Of a DNA stretch of 64,000 bases, positions 1 to 17,916 are shown one piece after another. Both the position numbers and the translations under genes were made by a program. Under the pieces are notes generated by a model. The model ran no database searches. It worked only from the letters and a program-made list of their open reading frames with translations, and was not told where the DNA came from. This stretch comes from Microplitis mediator (lineage: Eukaryota; Arthropoda; Insecta; Hymenoptera; Braconidae). The stretch is from positions 14,249,153 to 14,313,152 of the forward strand of contig NC_079978.1 of NCBI RefSeq assembly GCF_029852145.1, in the 5' to 3' direction. How positions within the stretch are numbered: the stretch's first letter is position 1; every line of letters begins with the position of its first letter.

Positions 1-1530
1 CTTTGAATTGACGTATAATGTGGTTCTAAATGGGTTATTGGATTTACATGTAAATAAAGGAGCTGGTCCGGATGGAGTACCAAATCTAATTCTGAGAAAT
101 TGTGCAGTTGGATTGTGCGAACCGCTATCCTCTATCTTTCTACATAGAGAGAAAAAAATAGTTCTGATTCCTATGCTAGAATGGAAACCATTACTATGTT
201 ACATAGTAACGAAGATTTTTGTGAAAATCCTGTGTGAATTTGCTGGAAAAAATCTTTAGAATTGTGACAAAAATATGAGTGATAGCTCATTTGATAGGAA
301 TCAGAACTATTTTTTTCTCTTCGAGTAGTTTGCCTCGGCGAAATAGTAATTTTTTTTATTTGAAAAATAATAAATATTACCAGATATTTTCTCCGTGTAG
401 ATCTTTCAAAGTAAGTTCAAATAGGATAGAATCAAGACTGTATGAATCGAAACTAGGTTTTCCACAAAAATCTTATTTTGGATCTATACTATTTATAGTG
501 GACATCGGTGAAATGGATGAAATTATAGGATCGGAGCACGAGCTATTTGCAGATGATAGGAAGATATCGACGTTCTAATTAGCAAATTGTTTAACTTCAT
601 TTCAGAAAATCCACCATTTATGCGAAAAAAAGCAATTTAAGAATTTTTTTTTATCTAAAAATCAATTCCATATCTAGTATATCTATGATATTTTTATCTA
701 GATAATAAGTGTGTAGAAGCACTGCAAAAAGATCTGGATAAGTTGTCACTATGATGTAAAAGCAGAGAACTCTACTTAAATGCAAAAAAGTGTGGAACAA
801 TGTGTTTCACAAGAGGGACTATTGGCTCCGTGCGCTTACGTATACTACTATAGAAGTAAATGTGTATTGTATATACGTATTGAAGTTCCGATCCTCCAGA
901 AGTTCCGATCCTCCTTGTTGATGGCGCTGTCATTATGCATGTATACGTCTCACACTGATGATTTAATAGTATTAGTATTTTCGTGCACGGAGCTAATACC
1001 AGAACTACCCCAAGATATCACATAGATAGAGTACCACTGTAAGAACTTAGAGAGATGAGAGATCTGGGAATCATAGTAGATAATAGGCTGAACTTCAATA
1101 GCCATATCAATAGTGTAGTGATGAAGGCCAAAAAGAACCTGAGGTACATCATCAGAATGGGACGTAACTTTCAGCAACAGGATACGCTCGTCAAATTATA
1201 CACTTTTTCGGTGAGGCCATTATTGGAATATGGTACAATGATTTGGTCCCCATACTATGCACTGCAAGTTTATAGTTTAGAGTCAATACAAAGTAGGTTC
1301 GTTAGGATCCTATCATATTCGCTGAAATGCAAAGGTATCGTAAGAAGTTTGGATGAAATTAAAAGGCAATATCACACTCCATAAACCACCACAAAAGTAC
1401 CATTAACCATCTACAATTGAGACACAAATGTCCGGATCTCTGTTTCTTTCATAAAATAATCAATGGTGAGATTGACTCACCTGAAACATTATCATAGGTG
1501 TATCTCAATATAACGAACAAAACTCTAAGT
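1..1530 (+). mobile_element. Degraded non-LTR (Jockey/RTE-like) retrotransposon, reverse-transcriptase part
   Basis: Three separated coding fragments read like one reverse transcriptase broken by frameshifts and deletions. Around 50-130 is a KGAGPDGVPN block (RT motif near the start of the fingers). Around 450-578 are LGFPQKSYFGSILF and LFADD (degenerate GVPQGSxLGPLLF and the FADD catalytic box). At 1055-1384 is MRDLGIIVDNRLNFNSHI followed by RPLLEYGTMIWSPYY, the usual C-terminal thumb region. No frame is intact, no start or poly-A end is visible inside the window, and the element runs off the left edge. Reading frame appears to resume beyond the MITE inserted at 1530 (around 2862-2900), so the MITE landed in the retrotransposon tail. 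It is a pseudogene-grade fossil. Confidence 0.8.
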
Positions 1531-2762
1531 AGGGATGGGCGATATCTATCGATATTTCAACTCTCGATGTTTTTTTTCTAAAGTATCGATGTTTTCTATC
1601 GATACACGGAAAGAATTTTCGTATGAATATTGCCATGTTATTTATTCTAAAAATTACTCTAAATCGAGTAATCTTGGGCCATTACGACTTTTTACTTTCG
1701 AATTACGAAATTTTACTCTTTCAGTGAGTAAAAATCAATCAGATTAATTTTTACTCACAATTGCGAGTAAAAATTACCCCTAGCGGATGTCTAAATAAAT
1801 TCTCTCTAATTCAATTTTTACTCGTAGGTTATGATAAAAAGTTGATTATTCAATTTATAAAATTTATATTGAATTACAATAAAAATTACAATTAATAGGC
1901 TGAAATTTCTATAAAAAACTAAAAATCATCTAACTGCCTTAGAATATGACTTAAAATAAATATTTTGAAAAAGAATTAAAAAAGATATTACTCTTATTGT
2001 GTTGAAAAAGAAAAAATACAAAGTTTTTTTTTTTTTTTAAATAAATATTAAGTTATAGAGAGATACAGAGATCGTCTTTTTTTCCAGCCCTACGTTTGTG
2101 TGCGTAACATGTAAGTTGTCGCGAGCAAAATAAAAGACATTTAATTGAAGCCAATATTAACCGAAGATTAACGGAGACTACTGAAATATTACTCTGCAGT
2201 TTAGAGTAAAAATTACTCCCATAGATAAGAAAATTTATTCGAGTTATAAGCAGTTTTTCATCAAACAGTTAATGGGTTTAAAAGAATGGTATATTGGGGA
2301 GTACAAATTAATCGCACCGAGTAAAAATTAATAGATTAAGATGAGATATTCACAATAATCGATTAAATATAAGAATTTCCAAAAATTACTCAGTAGTAGA
2401 GTAAAACATAGTCTAGCAACGTTAATATTTAAACAAAAAATATTAAATTTAAAACAAAAAATACCAATTTTTTGCAACGGCCCAGGATTACTCGAAATTG
2501 GAGAGTAATTTTTATTGAAAAATTCTTTCCGTGTATTTTTTGGACAAGGTATATCGATACTCGATAATAAAAATCTAAAACTATCGATGTTACGATATCG
2601 ATGTTTTTTTTCAATTATGAATGGGCGATGTCTGTCGATATTTCAACTATCGATGTTTTCTATCGATATTTTTTGGACAAGGTATATCGATACTCGATAA
2701 TAAAAATCTAAAACTATCGATGCTACGATATCGATGTTTTTTTTCAATATCGCCCATCCCTC
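1530..2762. mobile_element. hAT-like MITE, tandem dimer, with 8-bp target duplication
   Basis: The ends are inverted repeats: left TAGGGATGGGCGATAT (from 1530) and the reverse complement of the right end, GAGGGATGGGCGATAT (to 2762). The identical octamer ACTCTAAG lies immediately outside both ends (1522-1529 and 2763-2770). Eight-base duplications with an (T/C)AGGG-type end fit the hAT superfamily. The interior is two tandem monomers of about 130 bp, the second starting near 2620 with GGGCGATGTCTG. Each contains the same ATCGAT-rich stretch (TCGATACTCGATAATAAAAA and ACGATATCGATG). The first monomer is split by the element at 1605-2533. There is no coding capacity. Confidence 0.82.
1605..2533. 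mobile_element. TA-flanked DNA element nested in the hAT-like MITE
   Basis: Inverted ends CACGGAAAGAATTTT begin at 1605 and, on the other strand, at 2533. TA dinucleotides flank both ends (1603-1604 and 2534-2535), as in Tc1/mariner-type insertions. The second monomer of the surrounding MITE carries the uninterrupted site (CTATCGATATTTTTTGG near 2651), which matches the two flanks here with one TA, confirming the boundaries. The 929-bp interior is AT-rich, repeats GAGTAA/TTACTC motifs many times and has no sizeable open frame, so it is non-autonomous. Confidence 0.78.
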
Positions 2763-2769
2763 ACTCTAA

Positions 2770-2858
2770 GGGTGCGTTCCACTTGACGTTCACAACGCCA
2801 CGCTCAAGTGTATTTAGATAGGATTTTGAGTGTTGTGAACGCTTAGTGGAACGCACCC
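2770..2858. mobile_element. Harbinger-like mini-MITE (89 bp)
   Basis: A near-perfect fold-back: GGGTGCGTTCCACTTGACG at the left and CGCTTAGTGGAACGCACCC at the right pair over about 27 bases. TAA trinucleotides flank it (2767-2769 and 2859-2861), as PIF/Harbinger elements do (3-bp TWA duplication). Its first G is also the last base of the right hAT-like target duplication, so the two insertions share a boundary. Confidence 0.72.
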
Positions 2859-2909
2859 TAAGAGAGACAGACTGTTATGACTACCAACTTCAGAAGTTCA
2901 TCTTTTTAA

Positions 2910-3400
2910 CCCTATGCCCGTCGCGCCGCAGCGTTCCACCGCCATGTATTTAATATTGCGGTGTTGCCAAGTATCATAATTATGATTTTAAAAAATTAAA
3001 ACCACACAAGCTTATACGACTGAATTTTTTTTTTAATTTTGTAATCAAATAAAAATTTTGTATTAAATAAAAATATTAAAGAAAGAGATGAATTAAATGA
3101 GCTGAAAATGAGTCGCTGGTGGTAACTGGCAACACTGCGCAGAAAATCCCAACAAATTCATCGTCCAAGTTTACTCGCGTCAGCGGCACATCGCCGCGTT
3201 TCTCAGGTTTTCTAACAAAAAAAAATTATTTTTTTAATATTTAAAATATCGAAAAAATAATTATCATTCATTTATTCGATACTAAAAAGTACAGTAGAAG
3301 AACTCATAAAATTTCAAAAGACTAGGAAATTTTTTTTTCTTTTTAAATAATCTTTTAATTAAAATGGCGGCACTGCGCTCAAAACGCGACGGACGAAGGG
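2910..3400. mobile_element. piggyBac-like MITE (491 bp)
   Basis: TTAA flanks both ends (2906-2909, 3401-3404). The inverted ends read CCCTATGCCCGTCGCG at the left and, reverse complemented, CCCTTCGTCCGTCGCG at the right. A TTAA target and a CCC start are piggyBac hallmarks. Both subterminal regions are GC-rich (around 2915-2945 and 3361-3390), with an AT-rich middle. There is no coding capacity. Confidence 0.72.
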
Positions 3401-3404
3401 TTAA

Positions 3405-3725
3405 TAAGTTCATATAAAAAATTCAAGTCTGAAGTAATGAAGTATTTATACAAATATATGTAAGCAATAATACATATTTATAATTTACAATTGAAGAAAG
3501 CACTGCGAATTGAGGATAATCAGCATGTAAAAATTATACAATGAAGATAGCGTTAAATAAATAAATACAGTATAATAGTTCATGAATATATACTTCTTTC
3601 AACTTAATTATAATTTGTCACTTATAAATGTGTACATAAAATAAAATGCATGATACTATATATATATATTTCGAATTCATTATTATTATAATTATTATTA
3701 TTATTATTATTATTGTAAACAATTG
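3405..3725. other. Dystrophin-like gene 3' flank, with ATT microsatellite
   Basis: AT-rich sequence downstream of the minus-strand dystrophin-family stop. It probably holds that gene's 3' UTR. It contains an (ATT)n microsatellite around 3680-3715. No coding signal seen. Confidence 0.5.
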
Positions 3726-11516
<7,791 letters not shown>

Positions 11517-13160
11517 TGTTATATATTTCTTCTATTAATAAATATATAATCCAATAGCTCTGTTAAGACTAGAAAAAAATAAATATAATTAATTATTAAA
11601 TTCAGATAAAAAATCAAATTAATAATTAATAAAATTATATAATAAATTTATTATTTATTTCATTTATAATAGATCTCAAATTTATACATTTTTAAATGAG
11701 CTTATATTGAATTAATTTTTTTTTTTAATAATTAATGTAGAAAACTTGTTATATCAAGTACGTAAAAATATCATTAATTTTCTTTATAATAAAATAAAAA
11801 AATTAATAATTTTTAATTTTGATTGAAAAATTTTAAACAAATTGTTTGTTTCATAATCCATAAATATTAATATAAATTAAAAATACATTTCTAAAATCTA
11901 TGAAAATAATGAAATAATTATATATTGCAAGAAAAAATAAATAAACAGTTAATAAACTATCAAGAGTCGGCGTATGGAAATAAATTTTAATTCATTAATA
12001 TGTTAATAATAATAGTATAATAATAATAATAATAATAATAATAAAATAAACTATTCCGGTTGATTCATTTCGCTGCTTATAATTTTTAATAATAATAAAA
12101 TTTATAATTTAAAAGTTATTCATAAAATAACACTTACCAATCGTTAACAGTGATCATTTATTTGAAATCGTTAAAAATTAAAAAATCAATTTGTTTAAAT
12201 ATCATCAATTTAATAATGTTTTGAGTAATGTAAACAACTTATGTGTTATTCCTTACACATATAAATATTTTAATTAATTAAATATATAGTAGTAATAAAG
12301 TGCATGTAAAATAAAACAAATAAAAATCTACAGTTATTTGAAAATACTTATTTAAACTTTTATGTTTTATTTAAATTAATTATTTATAAAAAATAAAAAT
12401 GAAGTTTTAAACATTTTAGGTTAGAATAAATAAAGTCTCAGTATAACCGCCAACTGATTCAGTCAACTGAAACAATGACACAACAATGGATCTATGGCTG
12501 GTGAATGACCCTTAGGGTCATTTTTATTTACTCATATAGAAAGGTATTTATGGTATTTATTTATATACATATGAATTTAGGTGTTAGTGTACATATACAA
12601 TTTTATGTAATTTTTTTAGGCCTTTTAAAAATTTTACTAAAAATAACCAGGCGTTACAAAATTTTTGTGTTTTTATAAACAAAGTACATATTCATTAAAA
12701 ATATGTACAGAATTTTTTTTTATCATTCGTATGTGAATTTGAGTTTTTTTTCTGTTAGTATTCAATTTATTTGCTTGAAATTAAAAAAAAAATTTCACTT
12801 TGCTACTCCTTTTATCAACGTGTTTAGAAACATCATTCTTTTTAGCTAATAACCTTTGATTTTTCATTGTCATTTTTGTATAAACTGTTGATAAAATTAA
12901 AATTTCAAATAAATATGTATATTAAGAATTGACTGTTTTGTTAAAATTAATTCATAAAAACTCGACTCAATATTTATTATATTAATATTGATTTTTTATG
13001 CAGTTTCATTAATAATAATTTTATTACCGAAATTATCAAATATTTATTAAATTAATGCTTAACTTTTTCAATATTTCAGATGGATTTGAGTATTTGACTC
13101 TTGACCATTTAATTATTAATGAAAACGATAATTAATTAATAAATTTTAAATTCATAAAAC
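11517..13160. promoter_or_regulatory. Head-to-head intergenic region, dystrophin-like gene and METTL4
   Basis: About 1.6 kb between two divergent starts, so it should hold both promoters. The sequence is extremely AT-rich, with an (AAT)n tract around 12016-12043 and a 155-bp repeat copy at 12671-12826. I see no specific promoter motif I would defend. Confidence 0.45.
12671..12826. repeat. Direct repeat copy A, upstream of METTL4
   Basis: Closely resembles 14511-14664 in the same orientation. Shared blocks include TTTTATAAA-AAAGTAC, TTTTTTTTATCATT and CTGTTAGTATTCAATTTATT followed by TGCTTGAAA. Neither copy has obvious terminal inverted repeats. Confidence 0.8.
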
Positions 13161-14429
13161 ATGAGCATACTTGCGGCGAGTGACAAAGGATGGATTATTT
13201 CCCATTCAGAATATTTAAATAAAATTTATCGTAATGTTAATAATAATAACAATGAATTATTATCATTAGAATTTGATAATAAAGTATTTGATATTAATTC
13301 AAAATTTTTACGTAGTAATCAAATACTAAAAGTAAATCAAGAAAAATTAATGACAAATAAAAAAAAATTTAAAAAGAAAAAAATTGCTGATTCTGTTTCG
13401 ATGGAAAAATTAGAGGAAATAAAATTTATTAAAGAGACAATTGAGAAAATGTTAGCTGATGTTGCGGAAAAAAAAGTATTTAATAATTCAATTGAAATTG
13501 ATTATAATAAACGAGCTCGTGATGCATCTCACGAATTTTACGATACTGACTATGATATATCTGATAACTTTTATGGATTCAATCAATCAAATAATGCGAT
13601 TATTACAACTTTACATTCCAACGAATATGTATTTCCAAATAATTGCTATTTTTATTCTCATGATATTAAGGATATTGATAAAAAATTGGAAATGAAAAAT
13701 CAATTTGATTTTATTCTTATGGATCCACCCTGGTGGAATAAGTTTATACGAAGAAATAAAACTAGTAGTTATAAAATGATGTTCAATGAAGAAATAAATA
13801 AAATACCTGTTAGGAAATTATTAAATTCTGATGGTATCATTGCAATATGGTGTACTAATTCTCAAAATCATTATAATTATATAATTGATGTCATTCTACC
13901 ATTATGGGGAATAAAATACCTTGCTAAGTGGTATTGGGTTAAGGTAAATAGATAAATAAATATATTTGATAAAATTTTTAATAATAAACTATTGCTTTAA
14001 ATTTATAGGTGACCAAATCCGGAGAAACTATTTGTGATTTTAATTATTCATCAGTAAAACAGCCATTTGAATTATTGATTTTCGGTTGTTTAAATGAAAA
14101 TTTATCAACTAAAATAACAGATAAAAAAATTATTATTAGCGTACCTAGTGCTATACATTCACATAAGCCTCCTATTATAGGTGAGTTATAGTTTAAATAT
14201 TTATGACATATTATTTTTAAATAATTAAACCATAAATGAATTAACTGAAATTGATGATTTATTAATTTTTAATTGTCTTCCAGATGTATTAAAACCTTAT
14301 TTACCTCCAAATCCTAATTGTTTGGAAATTTTTGCAAGATATTTATTACCCGGATGGACAAGTTGGGGACTAGAAGTATTGAAATTTCAACGGTTGTCAT
14401 TGTATAATATCAATAAAGTCAATGCTTAG
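13161..14429 (+). CDS. METTL4: METTL4-like N6-adenine methyltransferase
   Basis: Three exons, 13161-13943, 14009-14180 and 14284-14429, join in phase to 366 residues. The MT-A70-type catalytic motif DPPW is present (ILMDPPWWNKF, about residues 188-198), followed by GIIAIWCTN and WGIKYLAKWYWVKV, and late on FELLIFGCL and NCLEIFARYLLPGWTSWG, the conserved C-terminal blocks of this family. METTL4 enzymes transfer a methyl group from S-adenosylmethionine to adenine N6; described substrates are U2 snRNA (m6Am) and DNA (6mA). The N-terminal 130 residues are Lys/Asn-rich and poorly conserved. The protein is shorter than the human one. The gene is bracketed by a diverged direct repeat. DPPW rather than the METTL14-type EPPL suggests it is active. 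Confidence 0.87.
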
Positions 14430-15133
14430 AAAAATAAAAACAATTCAAATATTTTATAAAAATTATCCTCGCAACTCAAAATTTTTATCTACTATACTAA
14501 GCAAGATAATTTTTATAAATAAAGTACTTATTAATTAAAAATATGCACAGACTTTTTTTTATCATTAGTATGCGAATTAAAATTTTTTTTCTGTTAGTAT
14601 TCAATTTATTTGCTTGAAACTGAATAAAAATTTTCACTTTTCTGCTGCTTCTATCATCGTGTTTCATTCATGATTGTGAAAAAACCTGCATACGTATTTT
14701 ATATTTTTTCTTTTTGCTGTTTAAAGTTTAATACGTTTATTAAGAAATCTAATAATTGCCAATTATTTACTGCTTTCTCTATCATAAAAACATTTAAAAC
14801 GACTAAATTTTTTTTGAATACTCATAAATCAAGGTATTAATTTTTAAATATAATCAATTTTCCCGCGCTCTTTTTAAAAGCAAAGTGGCGGTCTCTTCAC
14901 TATATCGCTTTTATTACTTTACTATACCAAATATCTAAAGCTAAATTTACATACATTTTACTTTATACAGACACACAAAACGAAATTACCCATCTATAGT
15001 ATAATTATTTGATTATAAATGTTTATCATCGACGAAAAAAAAATAAAAGAAATATAATCAGTGATACGTTAGAGTTTTAGTAAATTGTGAATATAAAAAT
15101 AAGATAATTGTTGTTAACAAAAAAATATCAACA
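14430..15133. other. Intergenic METTL4-GPS2, holds repeat copy B
   Basis: Contains the METTL4 3' flank, the 14511-14664 repeat, and a slightly GC-richer stretch near 14860-14910 (CCCGCGCTC, GTGGCGGTCTC) that may be the GPS2 core promoter. No coding signal. Confidence 0.45.
14511..14664. repeat. Direct repeat copy B, downstream of METTL4
   Basis: Partner of 12671-12826 in the same orientation. It starts about 80 bp after the METTL4 stop codon. Confidence 0.8.
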
Positions 15134-17916
15134 ATGCCAGCAATAGTATCAGGACCACCCCAACAAAGTGAGCATATGTGGCAAGCATTGAAAAATCACA
15201 TCACTAGAGAACGGCAAAGAAAAAAACAAGGTATGTCATATTTATATTATTTATGTTAAATTATTTTTAATTAATTTGTTTCTTTTAATATTTATTCATA
15301 ATTTATTCAAATAGAGCAAGAAGCTGATGCTGAAGAAGAACGATTACGAAAAGAACGTGAAAGACAACAAAAACAAGATGTTATGACTTTGGGAGAAACC
15401 AGAGAACAAATTTGTAATTTGGAAGCTGAGTTATCACAATTAAAAGATGAAAAACATCAGTTATTTTTACAACTAAAAAAAGTTCTCAATGAAGATGATA
15501 ATAGACGAAGACAATTAACTAAAGAGACCAAGTATTTATTAACATTATTATTTTTTTTTTTATAATGATAGCAGTAGACACTTAACAATTTTATTATTTA
15601 TAAATAAACAAATTGAAAATCAATAAAAAAAACATAAACTTAGAAGACTTTTTAAAATCTGTAACCGCGTATTTTAAAACAAGTTTTTTTCTAATGCGTA
15701 ATTTGTGTATAACAACAAAAAGATTGACGCATAATATCTTTACACGTAATTCTAAGGAGTAATAATTTAAAAGTTATCATTTCTTTACAAAAATGATTAA
15801 TTAAATAACATTTTATTTAATTAATTTAACAATTGAAGTATTCATAAATTTAACTTATTTAATAATAAATATAATTTTCAGCATATGTTCAGATGTTTTA
15901 ACTGCCGTGGGTAATTATCAAACAACAGGAGCAAATGTTGTACATCAACAATTATTTTTACCATTGCCGACTCGAAGTCCATTGTACAAAGTTGCCACAG
16001 CCGCTACTTCGTCTCATACATTGATGACTAACGTAAATGTACAAATCTAAGTATCAATATTCATTTTTTATTGTCAAAATTTTATTTTTTTATTTTTTCT
16101 GCCCTCCGGTCGGAAAGTGGCAACTTTCGGGCCGCTGCTCTAAATGAAGTTGCAACTTTCCGGCTTCGTCGAGCAGAAAAATAGTATACACTCCTTGGCC
16201 AGTAAAAAAGAAAACCTCAGACCACATGTTTGTCAGCCTCGGCCAACAATTACATGTGCTCTGAGACTTTTCTTATTTTACTGGCCTAGGTATGTAATAT
16301 ACTATTAATGTACTAGGGACCATTGAAAAGAAGTCATAGTCCATCACCGCCACCATCAGCATCGTCTTACCACACAGTTTATGGATACAAACCTCCGCCG
16401 ATGCCAAATTACAATCCTACTCATACACGTAAATTAAATTTAAAGGAAAATTGTTAATTTCTTATTTTTTTCTTTATTACTGATATTTAAAAAATTTTAT
16501 TAAACATTAGGTGATTTAAGGGGAGATGGCTGTGGTTTCCCAGAATCAGATGATGCAGCTCGAAGAACTGGTGACTCACGTGCAGTTCTTTGGAATAGTA
16601 AATTAATTTTTTAATAACTAAATTATATTTTTAATTAAATTAAATAGTACAGATCACTAAAGGAATGAAAAATGAACGATTTTAGAGAACTTATTTTGTG
16701 TTGAGGTTGAAAATAAAGTTAAATGCATTAATTAACCCTAATCGGTTAAACATGGGTCGTTTGTGTCCAAATATTCTACTGTAAAAAGCCTACATGCTTC
16801 TGAACTTTAATGAAAATGTTTATTGAAAAAGGGATTTTTGGGGCTGGCAACAACTCTATCGCACAGTTAAAAGTCCAAGGAAGACCTACGAATTTATTCA
16901 GATTTTTCCTTACAGAATAACATACTTAAATAAGCGGTGGACGCTAATGACCTATGTTCAACGTTTTCGGGTGCTGGAAACAGCGACACCGGATTAGGGT
17001 TAAATTAAAAAACTACAGTACAGTAATTTAGTCGTTTCTATTTTTCATTCTACGAAATGTCATTTTTCATATTAAAGTCTACCCTAGTAGGTTCATCGAA
17101 TAAATAAAAATATTATAAGACTTTGATTATAATTCTTTATGAATTTAATTTGAGTTTTGGTGAAAAAAAAAAAAATCTATAAAAATTATTTATTTTTATT
17201 AGAAAATAATCAGTATCCTCCTTCAACGTTTTATTCAACTCATGGTAGTCAAGGTGTATACAGTTATTCAGCACCAACGTCACAGTCATCACGAGAAAGT
17301 GATCAAGCTAAATCTGTTTACTTGCCAAGTAACCGAGCAACGATAACTCATCAACCAGGTCAGTATTTTTTTAATATGAAAATAAATACAAATTTAATTA
17401 TTAAGTACTTACTGTTTTTTAATATTTAAATTACGTTCAATTTTTTTAAATAGCATACGTTACAAATCTGCATTCAATGGATCATAATAATACCTATCCA
17501 GAGGACAAATTTTATTTACGTCCCAGTAATCACGTGACAGTACACGGCGGAGCGATACCAATTCAGCAACAACCTCAGGTATATTAATTTAGCGAAACGA
17601 AATTTATTTCTTGTTATTAATCTAACAAATCTGGTCTAGATTTTTTAATTAACATAAAACTTAAAGAAATATTCATGTTTATTATGCGTTTCTTTCAAAT
17701 TTATTAATGTCGTATTATATTAATAATTAATTAATAATTTTTATTGAATAGGGTGCAAAAACTGGTAGTATTACATCAGGTTATCCTGTGAGGGCTCCAA
17801 AACCTCCCCCAGGACCTTATCCACCGCCAGGAACTTATGTCAGTTCCCCTGCTACCAATAGTTCCGGTAGATTTTTCATTCCAACAGGCAAAGGATTTCA
17901 CACGACTCCTATCTAA
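15134..17916 (+). CDS. GPS2: G protein pathway suppressor 2 homologue
   Basis: Eight exons: 15134-15230, 15315-15531, 15882-16032, 16317-16428, 16511-16597, 17203-17358, 17454-17578, 17752-17916, all in phase, 369 residues. The N-terminus is MPAIVSG, then a basic helix and a coiled coil (LGETREQICNLEAELSQL, DEKHQLFLQLKKVLNED) that matches the GPS2 NCoR/SMRT- and TBL1-binding region almost motif for motif. The rest is Pro/Ser/Tyr-rich and ends with PRFFIP-like sequence (GRFFIPTGKGFHT), where vertebrate GPS2 has a similar short tail. GPS2 is a nuclear subunit of the NCoR/SMRT-HDAC3 co-repressor complex that also restrains JNK signalling. Introns 3 and 5 hold MITE insertions; the latter is piggyBac-like. 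Confidence 0.87.
16091..16184. repeat. Fold-back repeat in GPS2 intron 3 (copy 1)
   Basis: Left arm TTTTCTGCCCTCCGGTCGG then AAAGTGGCAACTTTC; the right arm is the complement of TTTTTCTGCTCGACGAAGCC and AAAGTTGCAACTT. A related half lies at 22374-22409. No coding capacity. Confidence 0.65.
16182..16305. repeat. Fold-back repeat in GPS2 intron 3 (copy 2)
   Basis: Abuts the previous hairpin. The arms TAGTATA, GGCCAGTAAAA-AAGAAAA, CTCAGA and CACATGT pair with the right half (ACATGTG, TCTGAGACTTTTCTTATTTT, ACTGGCC, TATACTA). MITE-like, about 124 bp. Confidence 0.68.
16736..16999. mobile_element. piggyBac-like MITE in GPS2 intron 5 (264 bp)
   Basis: TTAA at both borders (16732-16735 and 17000-17003) with inverted ends CCCTAATCGG and, on the other strand, CCCTAATCCGG. 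The interior is markedly more GC-rich than the surrounding intron. It is a different family from the 2910-3400 element. No open frame. Confidence 0.7.

Noticed and set aside
13459..13695. 78-residue alternative frame inside METTL4 exon 1
   Set aside because: AT-rich shadow frame; the METTL4 frame carries the catalytic motif.
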